64,000 bases of DNA from Micromonospora pisi (GTDB taxonomy: Bacteria > Actinomycetota > Actinomycetes > Mycobacteriales > Micromonosporaceae): assembly GCF_003633685.1 (NCBI RefSeq), contig NZ_RBKT01000001.1, forward strand, positions 6,262,001-6,326,000, given 5' to 3'. Every line of letters starts with the position of its first letter. The first letter of the stretch is position 1. The notes beneath the pieces were generated by a model. It did not search any database. It had not been told where the DNA came from and saw only the letters and a list, made by a program, of their open reading frames with translations. Below are positions 43,149-51,953 of the stretch, piece by piece. Position numbers and translations under genes: made by a program.

Positions 43149-45374
43149 ATGTGCGGCCTGGCCGGTATCGCCAAGACTGACGGCACTCCGCTGACCGAGG
43201 ACGCGGACGATCTTCTGCACCGGATGGCGCACGCTGTCGCGCACCGCGGCCCTGACGAGCAGGAGCTGCTTCGTACCGGACCGGTGGGGCTGGCGTTCAC
43301 TCGGTTGTCCCTCGTCGACCCGGTTGCCGGGAGCCAGCCGCTGTGGAGCCCGGACGAGCAGGTCGTTCTCATCGCCAACGGCGAGATCTACAACCACCGT
43401 GAGCTTGCCGCCGGGCTGCCCGGCGTCCGTTTCAAGACTGGCTCCGACTGCGAGGTGCTTGTCCATCTCTACCAGCGGGACGGGCTGCGGTTCCTCGACA
43501 ACGTCCGTGGCATGTTCGCGATCGTTCTATGGGACCGGGCTCGGGACCTGCTGATCTTCGCTCGCGACCGGTTCGGCGTGAAGCCGCTGTTCTATCACCG
43601 CAACCGTGAACGTGTCGTCTTCGGTTCCGAGATGAAGGCACTGTTCCAGGACCGTACGTGCCCACGTGAACTGGACTGGGCGGGAGCCCTCGCCGACCCG
43701 GCGCTGCACGGCGCACCGTTCTTCGTGGACGGGCCGCCCAACACCTGGTTCCGCGGCATCGAACTCGTCCCCGCCGGCAGCATCGTCAGCATCAGCTTGC
43801 GCGACGGAACGAGCAGCAGCCACCAGTACTGGACGTTCCCTTCGTTCACCGAGAACACGGACATGTCCGAAGCCGAGTTCATCGCGGCCTACCGGGAAGT
43901 GTTCACCGCCTCGGTGCGGGAGACCGAGGTCTCGGACGTCGAGCTCGGACTCTTCCTCAGCGGCGGCATCGACTCGGTCGCGGTCGCAGCGCTCAGCACA
44001 GTGCGCCCGCGCACGTTCACGGCGATGAACGGCAGCACGATCGCCAACGGTGACGCCGAGTACGGGCACCGGGCGGCCGCAGCGTTGGGGCTGGAGAACC
44101 ACCAGGTCGTCTTCGCCACCGATGAGGTGCCCACCGCAGAGCAGTGGAAGCAGCTGGTGTGGCTGCTCGAAACGCCGCAGTGCGGCCCCGAGATCTACTA
44201 CAAGCGCGAGCTCTACCGCTACGTGAAGGGCACGTTCCCGGAAATCAAAGGAATGCTGCTGGGTGGGGGCAGCGACGAGTTCAACGGCGGATACTCCGTC
44301 TCCATGGCCGGTGAGGGCTCCTGGGAGGACTTCCAGGCCAACCTGCGCCACATCTCGCTGCGGTCCTACGGTGCCGGACGACCGGGGCTGAGCGCATGGT
44401 GGGAACAGTCCGACCTGTCGCTGGTGCGCGGTGACGTCCTACTGGACGGCGCGACGGCCGTCGACCCGTACGAGCACTTCTTTCGTTGGAAGTACCGTGA
44501 CGTCCAGCAGTACAACTGCTGGCACGAGGATCGGACGGCTGCCGGCAGCGGCATCGAGTCCCGGGTCCCGTTCCTCGACCACCGGCTCATAGAGCTGGTC
44601 GCACACGTCCCCCGTGCGATGCGGGAACGTCTCACCTGGAACAAGCGCATCCTGCGCGAAGCGATGCGCCCGGTTGTCCCGGCGGAGTTCGTCGAGCGTC
44701 CCAAGGTCGCCTTCTTCTACGGCGACGGGGTGCGCCACACCCAGCTGGCGTTCACACGCATGCTGGCCGGCGGCGGCGACGCGCTCCTGGAGGAAGCACT
44801 CAGCGGTCCCGGGGCGCGGATGTTCGTCGACATCGACAACGCTCGAGCCACACTGCGCCGACTCGAGGCCGACCCCGGCAACGGGCATGTGGAGTTCCTC
44901 CTTCGCGTGGTGAACCTCGGGTTGCTGGAGCAGATGGCCGCCTGCCCGCCCAGCGCACCCGTCGACGCGGCGGCGGCCGCGATCCCTGTCCGGCTCCCCG
45001 TTACCGACTGGGCGGCGGACACGCCGAGGATCGACGCTGAGGTGCTGCGCCGGGTGGACATCGATCTCACCACGGTGCTGGCCGTCGCAGACCCGGTACT
45101 GCTGCTGACGTCGCCGCACGACCCCCAGACGTGCTTCGTCACCGTCAACGGATCAATCGAGTACGTTGTCGATGCGGAGGACGCCCCCGACTGGTGCCGG
45201 CTGCTGCTGGCGGTCGACGGAACACGCACCGTGGCATCGCTGCTCGACGAGATCGGCTGCGGAGTGGACGCGGTGCGCGACCCCCTCACCGAGGCGTTGG
45301 AGCTGGGTGTCCTCACCGTCGTCAAGGAGCCGACCAGCAACCGCGACGCGGCTTCATCCGCGGCGGCGAGCTGA
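43149..45374 (+). CDS. Asparagine-synthetase-like (lasso cyclase-type) enzyme with C-terminal extension
   Basis: This 741-residue protein has an N-terminal class-II glutamine amidotransferase domain with Cys2 (MCGLAG), HRGPDEQ and the GEIYNHREL binding loop. The synthetase domain has the ATP pyrophosphatase loop LFLSGGIDSVAVAAL and the late GIESRVPFLDHRLIEL. The enzyme would adenylate a carboxylate and let an amine attack it, as in asparagine synthetase and lasso cyclases. Typical members have about 600 residues. The extra 110 or so at the C-terminus (YVVDAEDAPDWC, TRTVASLLDEIG, LELGVLTVV) resemble a PqqD-like winged helix. It is the first enzyme gene of system B. Confidence 0.88.
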   Translation: MCGLAGIAKTDGTPLTEDADDLLHRMAHAVAHRGPDEQELLRTGPVGLAFTRLSLVDPVAGSQPLWSPDEQVVLIANGEIYNHRELAAGLPGVRFKTGSDCEVLVHLYQRDGLRFLDNVRGMFAIVLWDRARDLLIFARDRFGVKPLFYHRNRERVVFGSEMKALFQDRTCPRELDWAGALADPALHGAPFFVDGPPNTWFRGIELVPAGSIVSISLRDGTSSSHQYWTFPSFTENTDMSEAEFIAAYREVFTASVRETEVSDVELGLFLSGGIDSVAVAALSTVRPRTFTAMNGSTIANGDAEYGHRAAAALGLENHQVVFATDEVPTAEQWKQLVWLLETPQCGPEIYYKRELYRYVKGTFPEIKGMLLGGGSDEFNGGYSVSMAGEGSWEDFQANLRHISLRSYGAGRPGLSAWWEQSDLSLVRGDVLLDGATAVDPYEHFFRWKYRDVQQYNCWHEDRTAAGSGIESRVPFLDHRLIELVAHVPRAMRERLTWNKRILREAMRPVVPAEFVERPKVAFFYGDGVRHTQLAFTRMLAGGGDALLEEALSGPGARMFVDIDNARATLRRLEADPGNGHVEFLLRVVNLGLLEQMAACPPSAPVDAAAAAIPVRLPVTDWAADTPRIDAEVLRRVDIDLTTVLAVADPVLLLTSPHDPQTCFVTVNGSIEYVVDAEDAPDWCRLLLAVDGTRTVASLLDEIGCGVDAVRDPLTEALELGVLTVVKEPTSNRDAASSAAAS

Positions 45375-45376
45375 AC

Positions 45377-46174
45377 GTGGCCGGGGCGGTCGACACCGAC
45401 GAGCAGCGCTTCCGGGGCCCGTTCCCGCGAACCTTCGACTGGGCACGCTGGCCGCTGTCTCCTCGGCGGCTTGCGGCCGCGATTTGCATGTTGGCATTCG
45501 CCAGCGCGCTGTTCCGGCAGGGTGGCGCCGCAGTCGCGACGGCCACCCTGGTGATCGTCGAGACGGGGTTGCTCAGCCTGCCGTGGCGACTGCCTCGGCT
45601 CGACCGGTCGGCCAGGAGCTTCTGGGCCGAGACGTTGTGCGGGCTGATCGCGCCCGGCGGGGCGTTGATCGTACTCATGCTCACGAATCACGACCTGGCC
45701 ACCCGGTTGCCGGACTGGTGGTGGTTCGGGGTCGCGGTCGTCGTGGGGGCGGCCTTGTTGGCGGTCAGTGGCATCAACGTGCTCGCGATCCGCTCGGGGC
45801 TCCTGGCTTTCCTGATGGGCCCGACACCGAAGGCGCAGGGCCGGGCGCGCGCGTTCTACACGGCCGTGGGACCCCTGGGCGAGGAGGCGTTGTTCCGGGG
45901 GGTCGCGCTGACTGCGGCGCCCGTGGCGGTGACTCCGATCGGCCTGCTCGCCGCGGTGGCGTTTGTCGCCCGGCACCATGTCCCACCGGGTGACAACGGC
46001 CGGGGCACCGCCCGATCCACGATCACTGAGATTACGGCCGCGGTACTTCTGCTGGCCCTCACTGTCCTGTCCCAGTCCCTGTTACCGGCGCTGCTCGCCC
46101 ACGTCATCAACAACGTGCCCGGCGTGATCATCGAGCTGCAGCGAGAAGATACCGGAGATCCACACACCGTATGA
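45377..46174 (+). CDS. CPBP (CAAX protease-like) intramembrane protease
   Basis: This 265-residue membrane protein has about seven hydrophobic segments. Its abortive-infection/CPBP motifs are complete: EEALFR (Glu169, Glu170, Arg174), FVARH (ending His200) and HVINN (His242, Asn246). Members cut peptides in or near the membrane, and several process bacteriocin precursors or give immunity. No transglutaminase-like B2 protease is encoded in the cluster, so this is the best candidate for removing the leader of peptide B. It starts with GTG two bases after the synthetase stop. Confidence 0.8.
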   Translation: MAGAVDTDEQRFRGPFPRTFDWARWPLSPRRLAAAICMLAFASALFRQGGAAVATATLVIVETGLLSLPWRLPRLDRSARSFWAETLCGLIAPGGALIVLMLTNHDLATRLPDWWWFGVAVVVGAALLAVSGINVLAIRSGLLAFLMGPTPKAQGRARAFYTAVGPLGEEALFRGVALTAAPVAVTPIGLLAAVAFVARHHVPPGDNGRGTARSTITEITAAVLLLALTVLSQSLLPALLAHVINNVPGVIIELQREDTGDPHTV

Positions 46175-46947
46175 GCGACCTCTCTACGAACCTTGGTGAA
46201 CTCACCGCGCGCGGCCTCGTTCCGGCGGACTGCCGGGCTGCCTTCGTCGTGGGTTCCTTTGCCCGTGGCTGGGCCAACGCGTCCAGTGACGTGGATATGT
46301 ACCTGGTCTGCGACCAGGCCTGGCGCAGTGCGACCAACGGCGTCGAGTACCTGCCGCTCGAGCCTGCCGAGGTTGCCACGGAGGTCGTGCACGTCGGCGG
46401 CCAACGGTGGGAGCTGAAGTACTGGCTCGAGGCGCAGGTCGACCAGATGATCGACAAGGTGTCCTGGGCAAGCTTCGAGACCGGGTTGCCCACGGGGCAG
46501 ATCCTGACCACCTGGGAGGAGGAGTTCGTCGAGCGGATGCTGACCTGTCGTCCCCTCACCGGGGAGGATTGGGTGCTGCGACAGCGCGCCAAGATCACCT
46601 CTTCGGCGTTCCGTGCGTTTGTCGTCGCCGACTGCCTCTCCAACGCCGACGACTGCCTCGAAGATGTCATGGGTCAGCTCGCCAGCGGTGACGTCGAGAG
46701 CGCACTCCTCTCGGTACGACTGGGGTTCGGGCACGCCGTCGACGCACTGCTCGCCTCGCAAGGTGAGTACGGGCGCGCCCCCAAGTGGCGGGCGCGCCGG
46801 GTCCGCGAGGTCAACCCGCCGTTGCTGCCCTTCGAGCGGTACTGGGCGGTCGAGACCATGCGGGCGTTCGACCCGGCAGAGCCGCGCCAGTGGATACAGG
46901 AGATCGCCGACCTGTGCAAGTCCCTCTCGATGGAAGTGGAGATCTGA
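46171..46947 (+). CDS. Nucleotidyltransferase-fold protein
   Basis: This 258-residue protein has the nucleotidyltransferase signature GSFARGWANASSDVDMYLV (Gly28-Ser29, then Asp40 and Asp42) in a minimal polymerase-beta fold, followed by a helical HEPN-like region. Nucleotidyltransferase-like genes accompany some lasso peptide clusters, where their role is unsettled. It might add a nucleotide to the peptide or to a self-resistance target. It overlaps the CPBP gene as ATGA. Confidence 0.75.
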   Translation: MSDLSTNLGELTARGLVPADCRAAFVVGSFARGWANASSDVDMYLVCDQAWRSATNGVEYLPLEPAEVATEVVHVGGQRWELKYWLEAQVDQMIDKVSWASFETGLPTGQILTTWEEEFVERMLTCRPLTGEDWVLRQRAKITSSAFRAFVVADCLSNADDCLEDVMGQLASGDVESALLSVRLGFGHAVDALLASQGEYGRAPKWRARRVREVNPPLLPFERYWAVETMRAFDPAEPRQWIQEIADLCKSLSMEVEI

Positions 46948-46948
46948 G

Positions 46949-47221
46949 ATGACGCCCGACACCGTCCCCAGCCTCAAGCTGGACACGCGTTGGCGAAGCT
47001 TCCGTGGCAAGGTCTTCATCGCTCGGGGCGATCAAGCATTCGAGCTCTCCGAGGTGGCGGCGTTCGTTTACAAGCGCATCGACGGCAACCGCTCGATTCG
47101 CCAGATCGGGGAGGAGCTTGCGGGCGAGTACGACATCCCGGTGGACGAGGCGGTGTCCGACATCGTCGAACTGCTCACCGACCTGGCGTCAGCCGGTGTG
47201 ATCGACGTGAAGAGCGCCTGA
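46949..47221 (+). CDS. PqqD-family RiPP recognition protein (lasso B1-like)
   Basis: This 90-residue protein has a winged helix of the RiPP recognition element type: SFRGKVFIARGDQAFELSEVAAFVYKRIDG, then RSIRQIGEELAGEY and VSDIVELLTDLASAGVID. Such proteins bind leader peptides and present them to modifying enzymes; in lasso systems the leader carries YxxP. Peptide B has YVKP. GTGGAG precedes the ATG, and the gene follows the nucleotidyltransferase gene closely. Confidence 0.87.
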   Translation: MTPDTVPSLKLDTRWRSFRGKVFIARGDQAFELSEVAAFVYKRIDGNRSIRQIGEELAGEYDIPVDEAVSDIVELLTDLASAGVIDVKSA

Positions 47222-47224
47222 ACG

Positions 47225-48028
47225 ATGCTCACCGCAACTGCCACCTTCTATCGTTTGTGGACCGTGACCAGGCGCGCGTACCCCTGGACGTACTTCACGT
47301 CGACGGTGCTGTCAGGCTCGCTGATCGTCGCCCTGGCGTATCTGGCGTTCCGCGCCGTGGGGCCGGAGGGCGTGAGTTCGCGGTTCACTAGTTTGGCCCG
47401 ATCCGTCGACTACGTGGGTTACGTGGCGGTGGGCGCGGTGACGTACACCTTCGCTGTTCGGATGATCCTGTGGACCGCCAAGGCGCTGATCACGGAAGAG
47501 CGCGAAGGGACGTTTGTGGCACTGGTGGTCACACCGGCCCGGCGGATGCCGTACCTGCTGGGTTTTGTCATGTTCGCCGTCCTCAGCACGCTTGCCGAGG
47601 CCGGCGCCATTGCGGGGGTGGCAGCCCTGCTCGGTGTGCAGCTCGTGGCGCCGGACCCGTTGGGCCTCACGCTGGGGCTCACCACGTTCATCGTGGCCCT
47701 GTTCGCGATATCGATGCTGCTGGGAGCGGTGATGCTCGTCGTGGCCGAGGCGCACATCTCGCAGAACACGGTGTTCCTCACGATGGGGCTGGTGTGTGGG
47801 TTCACGTTCCCCCGGGAGTACCTGCCCACTGCGGCCCAGTGGTTCGCCGAGGCGGTGCCGGTCACCGCAGCCCTGGACGTGCTCAGGGCGGCTCTCTCGG
47901 GCGGGTTTGAGATGTCCCAGGCAGGCCCCCGGTTGCTCGCGACGCTGTGCGTCAGCGCCGCGTACCTCGTCGCCGGCCTGTGGCTGCTACCCCGTGCGGA
48001 GCGGCGCACGGTTGAGAGGACATTCTGA
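47225..48028 (+). CDS. ABC-2 type transporter permease
   Basis: This 267-residue protein has six hydrophobic segments and the ABC-2 pattern ITEEREGTFVALVVTPARR in the first large loop, where the ATPase docks. It forms a three-gene exporter with the following ATPase and second permease. Being in the peptide operon, it probably exports the mature product of system B. Confidence 0.87.
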   Translation: MLTATATFYRLWTVTRRAYPWTYFTSTVLSGSLIVALAYLAFRAVGPEGVSSRFTSLARSVDYVGYVAVGAVTYTFAVRMILWTAKALITEEREGTFVALVVTPARRMPYLLGFVMFAVLSTLAEAGAIAGVAALLGVQLVAPDPLGLTLGLTTFIVALFAISMLLGAVMLVVAEAHISQNTVFLTMGLVCGFTFPREYLPTAAQWFAEAVPVTAALDVLRAALSGGFEMSQAGPRLLATLCVSAAYLVAGLWLLPRAERRTVERTF

Positions 48029-48029
48029 G

Positions 48030-49031
48030 ATGGAACACGGGATCATCGCTCGCGACCTGGGCAAGACGTTCACCGTTCGCACCGGGCTGTTCGGGCGGCG
48101 CGTGGAAAAGACAGCCGTGCACGGGCTGTCACTGGAGGTTCCGCCCGGCCGGGTCACCGGCCTGCTCGGCCTGAACGGCGCCGGCAAGACGACCACGATC
48201 AAGATGATGTCTACGTTGCTGCGGCCGACCTCGGGCACCGTCCGGGTGGACGGGCTCGACACCGTGGCCGACGCGCGCGCGGTAAGGCGCCGGATCAACC
48301 TCATCGCCGGTGGCGAACGTATGGTCTACGCGCAGATGACCGGCCGCGAGAACCTCCACTACTTCGCCCGTCTCTACGGCCTGCCCGGTGCTCTCCGGCG
48401 CCGCCGCGCCCAGGAGCTGCTGGATGTCGTCGGGCTCTCCGAGGCCGGGGACACCCTGGTCGAGCGGTACTCCCGTGGCATGGCCCAGCGGTTGTCGATC
48501 GCGCGTGGCCTGGTGAACGACCCCGACTACCTGCTACTGGACGAGCCCACGCTGGGGCTGGACGCACCCATCGCGCGCGAGCTGCGCCAGCTCGTCGCGA
48601 ACCTGGTACGGGGTGGGAAGGGCGTGCTGCTGACGTCGCACTACCTCGCTGAGGTGGAAGAGCTGTGCGAGCACGTCTACGTAATCTCAGCGGGGCGCCA
48701 CCTGACCGAGGGCAGCCCGGCCGAACTGACGGCAACAGCCGGCTGTCACCGGACGGTGCGGGTCACCGTGCGGGACGCCTCGGCGGCGGTGGCGGCGACC
48801 GTCGCGGAGTTCGCGGGGCGGCTCGGCACCCGAGCGGAGGAGACGGTCGATGCGGACGGGGCGCTCGTCGTGTCGATGGCGCATCCCGACGAGATCGCCG
48901 GCCCGCTGGTCACCGCCATCGTGGCGGCCGGCGGGACGATCACCGACCTCACCGTCACGAACCCGTCGCTGGAGGATGCGATCGTCACGCTGACGGACGG
49001 GGCTCCTCGACCGGAGGTGGCCGTATCGTGA
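48030..49031 (+). CDS. ABC transporter ATP-binding protein
   Basis: This 333-residue ATPase of the DrrA/CcmA type has Walker A GLNGAGKTTT, a signature YSRGMAQRLSIARGL, Walker B YLLLDEP and the switch His in LLTSHY. The C-terminal 90 residues are the usual drug-exporter extension. The start is one base after the upstream permease stop. It powers the two permeases on either side. Confidence 0.93.
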   Translation: MEHGIIARDLGKTFTVRTGLFGRRVEKTAVHGLSLEVPPGRVTGLLGLNGAGKTTTIKMMSTLLRPTSGTVRVDGLDTVADARAVRRRINLIAGGERMVYAQMTGRENLHYFARLYGLPGALRRRRAQELLDVVGLSEAGDTLVERYSRGMAQRLSIARGLVNDPDYLLLDEPTLGLDAPIARELRQLVANLVRGGKGVLLTSHYLAEVEELCEHVYVISAGRHLTEGSPAELTATAGCHRTVRVTVRDASAAVAATVAEFAGRLGTRAEETVDADGALVVSMAHPDEIAGPLVTAIVAAGGTITDLTVTNPSLEDAIVTLTDGAPRPEVAVS

Positions 49032-49849
49032 GGGATGCGCTGCAGATCTTCGCGGCCGAGACGCTCAAACAGCGCCGTCGGATGAGTGGCAGCAAGGTCA
49101 TCTTCTTTTCGATGCTCTTGTGGCCGTTGCTGGAGCTACTGACGCTCTACTACACGGTCCTGCCCGTGGTCGGTGGCGGGGCCATCGCACGACGGTGGCC
49201 GGCCGCGGCGGACCCACAGAGCATGTTGGCATTCCTGGCGACAGGCTCCGTAGGGTTTTCCTTCTACTTCGCCCTCGTCCAGTCAGCGTGGCACTTCTCG
49301 TTCGAACGGCAGGCCGGCACCTTGGAACTGCTGTTCCTGTCACCGGCACGCCGACTGTCCCTCGTAGTGGCCAACGGGGTGGGGGGACTCATCCAGAACG
49401 TGTGGCTGTTCGTCTGCCTCAGCGTCGCGGTGCTGGCGCTCACCGACGCCGTGCACGTCGCCCATCCCGCCATGTTCCTGGTGGCCTTCCTGGCGTTGTT
49501 CGTCCCGTCGTTGGGCTGGGGCGCGCTCCTCAACGGCCTCCTGATCTTCTCGCGGGACTCCGCGTTCCTGTTCACGATCCTCGGTGAACCAATGGCGTTC
49601 AGCGGCGGCGCCCGGCTGCCGCTGTGGATGCTGCCCGGGTGGATCGCCACGGTGGGCACGGTCCTTCCCCTGAGTGGCAGCCTGGTGGTGGTACGCGGGG
49701 CGATCCTGGACGGCAAGCCGTTCGACGACCTGGCCTGGCCACTCGTCGGCCTCGGGGTGAGCACCGTCGTGATGCTGCTCCTCGCCTCTCTGGTGCTGCA
49801 CCTCGGTGAACGCCGGGCGCAGCGCACCGGCCAGCTGAGGCTCTTCTGA
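49028..49849 (+). CDS. ABC-2 type transporter permease
   Basis: This 273-residue protein has six hydrophobic segments; SFERQAGTLELLFLSPARRLSLV is the ATPase-docking loop. The GTG start overlaps the ATPase stop as GTGA. With the permease at 47225 it forms a heterodimeric channel. It is the last clearly coupled gene of system B. Confidence 0.87.
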   Translation: MRDALQIFAAETLKQRRRMSGSKVIFFSMLLWPLLELLTLYYTVLPVVGGGAIARRWPAAADPQSMLAFLATGSVGFSFYFALVQSAWHFSFERQAGTLELLFLSPARRLSLVVANGVGGLIQNVWLFVCLSVAVLALTDAVHVAHPAMFLVAFLALFVPSLGWGALLNGLLIFSRDSAFLFTILGEPMAFSGGARLPLWMLPGWIATVGTVLPLSGSLVVVRGAILDGKPFDDLAWPLVGLGVSTVVMLLLASLVLHLGERRAQRTGQLRLF

Positions 49850-49877
49850 TCCCGGTGCTAACGATGGGAACACCAGC

Positions 49878-50924
49878 ATGTGTGGAATAGCCGGCCTGTT
49901 CGTCGGGTGCACGGCAATGGCACTGTGCCCGAGGGCGCTTCTCGGGCAGCCCGCGCTGAACCAGGACTCCGAATTGACCGGCCCCTCGAACGACGACTAT
50001 CGCAGTCCTTTCCGGAACTGGGACGAGCGCTCTGCGGTGCGGGCCCGCCCACGCCGTACGCTCAGCCCGGACGACGACAGCTCGCTCTACTTCTCACCCG
50101 ATCTGGTACCGGTCGCGGCCCACGACCTCGTTCGTCACCTCCGGCCGGAGTTGTTCGAGCAGGTACTCACCCAGCACCTCTACCGTTACCTGGCCTTCAC
50201 GGAGAAGCTGGAGACCCTCGTCGTCAACGGAACCGTACTGGCCATCGCCAGCGGGTCAGTCGGTGTGCCGCTCCCCGACGAAATGCGGTTGGACGCCTAC
50301 CGGATCTACTGCGACGAGGCCTACCACGCGCTGTTCTCCGTCGATCTGATGCGCCAGGTCGTCGCACGTACCGGCACCCAGCCCGTGCTCCCCGATCAGC
50401 CGTACTTCCTGCGCCGACTGCAAGAGATCCAGGCGGCGTTGCCCAGTCCGATGCGTCCGCTCGCCGAACTGCTGTTCGTCACCATCTCCGAGACGCTGAT
50501 CTCCGCGACAATGGGCGAGGTGCCCATGGACCCCACCGTCGCTCCGGCAGTCCGGGACGCCATCCGCGACCATGCCGTGGACGAAGGCCGCCACCACGCC
50601 TACTTCGCAATTTTCTTACGCCACCTGTGGGGGGCACTCGACTCGGCGGGGCGGCGGGAGGCGGCGCTCCTCGCCCCCCGGCTCATCGACGCCTTCCTCA
50701 GGCCGGACCAGCCGGCGATCCGCTCCGAGCTCCAGTCCTACGGGCTGACTCGGGACGACGCCGAGCAGGTCGTCTCGGAGGTGTACGGCGAGAACACCGT
50801 CCGCACCCAGGTCGCCGCGATGGCGCAGCGCACAGTGCAGTACTTCGCCGCCCTGGAGGTGTTCGCGGCGCCCGAGGTGGCCGACGAGTTCCACCGATAC
50901 GGCCTACAGCCGGCCGCCCAGTGA
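49878..50924 (+). CDS. AurF-type diiron oxygenase with a foreign N-terminus
   Basis: This 348-residue protein has all the ligands of the p-aminobenzoate N-oxygenase AurF in the right order: Glu112, Glu147 and His150 (DEAYH), Glu205 (ISETL), His232, Glu236 and His239 (DHAVDEGRHH). The family oxidises amines to hydroxylamines or nitro groups, or cleaves C-C bonds. The first eight residues, MCGIAGLF, are the N-terminus of an asparagine synthetase and unlike AurF proteins. The true start might be later (ATG 49917). It follows the exporter by 28 bases and overlaps the convergent regulator by 21 bases. Confidence 0.83.
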   Translation: MCGIAGLFVGCTAMALCPRALLGQPALNQDSELTGPSNDDYRSPFRNWDERSAVRARPRRTLSPDDDSSLYFSPDLVPVAAHDLVRHLRPELFEQVLTQHLYRYLAFTEKLETLVVNGTVLAIASGSVGVPLPDEMRLDAYRIYCDEAYHALFSVDLMRQVVARTGTQPVLPDQPYFLRRLQEIQAALPSPMRPLAELLFVTISETLISATMGEVPMDPTVAPAVRDAIRDHAVDEGRHHAYFAIFLRHLWGALDSAGRREAALLAPRLIDAFLRPDQPAIRSELQSYGLTRDDAEQVVSEVYGENTVRTQVAAMAQRTVQYFAALEVFAAPEVADEFHRYGLQPAAQ

Positions 50925-51953
50925 GCCCTCGGGCGGCGCGGGTTGGGCGACCCTGGTCAGCTCGCGAGAGAGCAGGAAGCCCGCGTGCAGCCGGCTGCGA
51001 GCACCGAGATCCTTCATGAGGTCGGCAATGTGCCGCTGACAGGACCGCAGCGACAGCCCCACCCGCTCGGCGATCCGCTTGTCACTCTCGCCCTCCACAA
51101 GAAGCATCACGATGGCTCGCCGCACTTCCGAGCTCACTGCCGTCACCTGGCCGCTGTCGTACCTCAACGGGAACTCATCGGCGGCCGCCCATGTGCGGAC
51201 AAAGGATTCGACGGCGAACTCCACGACACTCGGCTCGTGCACCAGCACAATTCCCGGTTGCCGGTCGCTTCGCGGAAACACGGCCGTCGACGCGTCCGCC
51301 ACGAGCATGCGTGCGCATCCAACCGGCGTCGTACGCACGCGTACCCCCAGCGCGGCCGCCTCCTCCACGGCCGCGATCACCCCCTGGTTGAACTGGCTGG
51401 TGTGTTGCAGGAGCACCCGAATCCGAACCCGTCGGCGCACCAACTCCCGGGCGTGGGACATTGCCGCGACGACAACGTCTCCGCCGAAGTTGCGGCCCGG
51501 CTGCGAGACGAGCACGTCCTCCTGTGCGTTTGCCACCAGCTCGGCGATGACCGTCCGGGTCACCTCCGGATCGACGAGCTGCTCGATGTCATGCCGCCCA
51601 CCGGCGCGGCCGACGCCTTCCTCGTACGCCGGAACCAGCGCGTCCAGGTCCGCCTGGATCTGCTCGATGCGCTGCTGGGCCGCCTGCATCTCCCTCAGCA
51701 TCGGACCGAGCACCTGCAACTTGGCGGACTTGGGCGGCACGGCCACCAGTTGACGGGTGTCGTCGGAGCCGGCGCGGAGCAGCCCGAGCCGCTTGAGGAG
51801 ACGAAGCGCCTTATCCGTGTCTTCGTTGTCGAGTCCGAGTTCGTGGTGCGTGCGCTCGGGCGAGATCGAGCGCTGGGCCACCGCCCAGGCGTAAGCGCGG
51901 CTCGCCGCCTCGGTGAGCCGCGGGATGTCGTCGGCGTCTGCGGTGTCGACCAT
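50904..51953 (-). CDS. LuxR-type regulator with TrmB-like N-terminus
   Basis: This 349-residue protein has an N-terminal winged helix (SPERTHHELGLDNEDTDKALRLLKRLGLL), a coiled-coil helix (about 110-135) and a phospholipase-D-like sensor domain (HARELVRRRVRIRVLLQHTSQF). The C-terminal LuxR helix-turn-helix is GESDKRIAERVGLSLRSCQRHIADLMKDLGARSRLHAGF. This layout is common for regulators of natural-product clusters. It could control system B or the NRPS-PKS cluster. I chose the ATG at 51953, the start of the conserved region. Confidence 0.83.
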   Translation of the reverse strand: MVDTADADDIPRLTEAASRAYAWAVAQRSISPERTHHELGLDNEDTDKALRLLKRLGLLRAGSDDTRQLVAVPPKSAKLQVLGPMLREMQAAQQRIEQIQADLDALVPAYEEGVGRAGGRHDIEQLVDPEVTRTVIAELVANAQEDVLVSQPGRNFGGDVVVAAMSHARELVRRRVRIRVLLQHTSQFNQGVIAAVEEAAALGVRVRTTPVGCARMLVADASTAVFPRSDRQPGIVLVHEPSVVEFAVESFVRTWAAADEFPLRYDSGQVTAVSSEVRRAIVMLLVEGESDKRIAERVGLSLRSCQRHIADLMKDLGARSRLHAGFLLSRELTRVAQPAPPEGSLGGRL

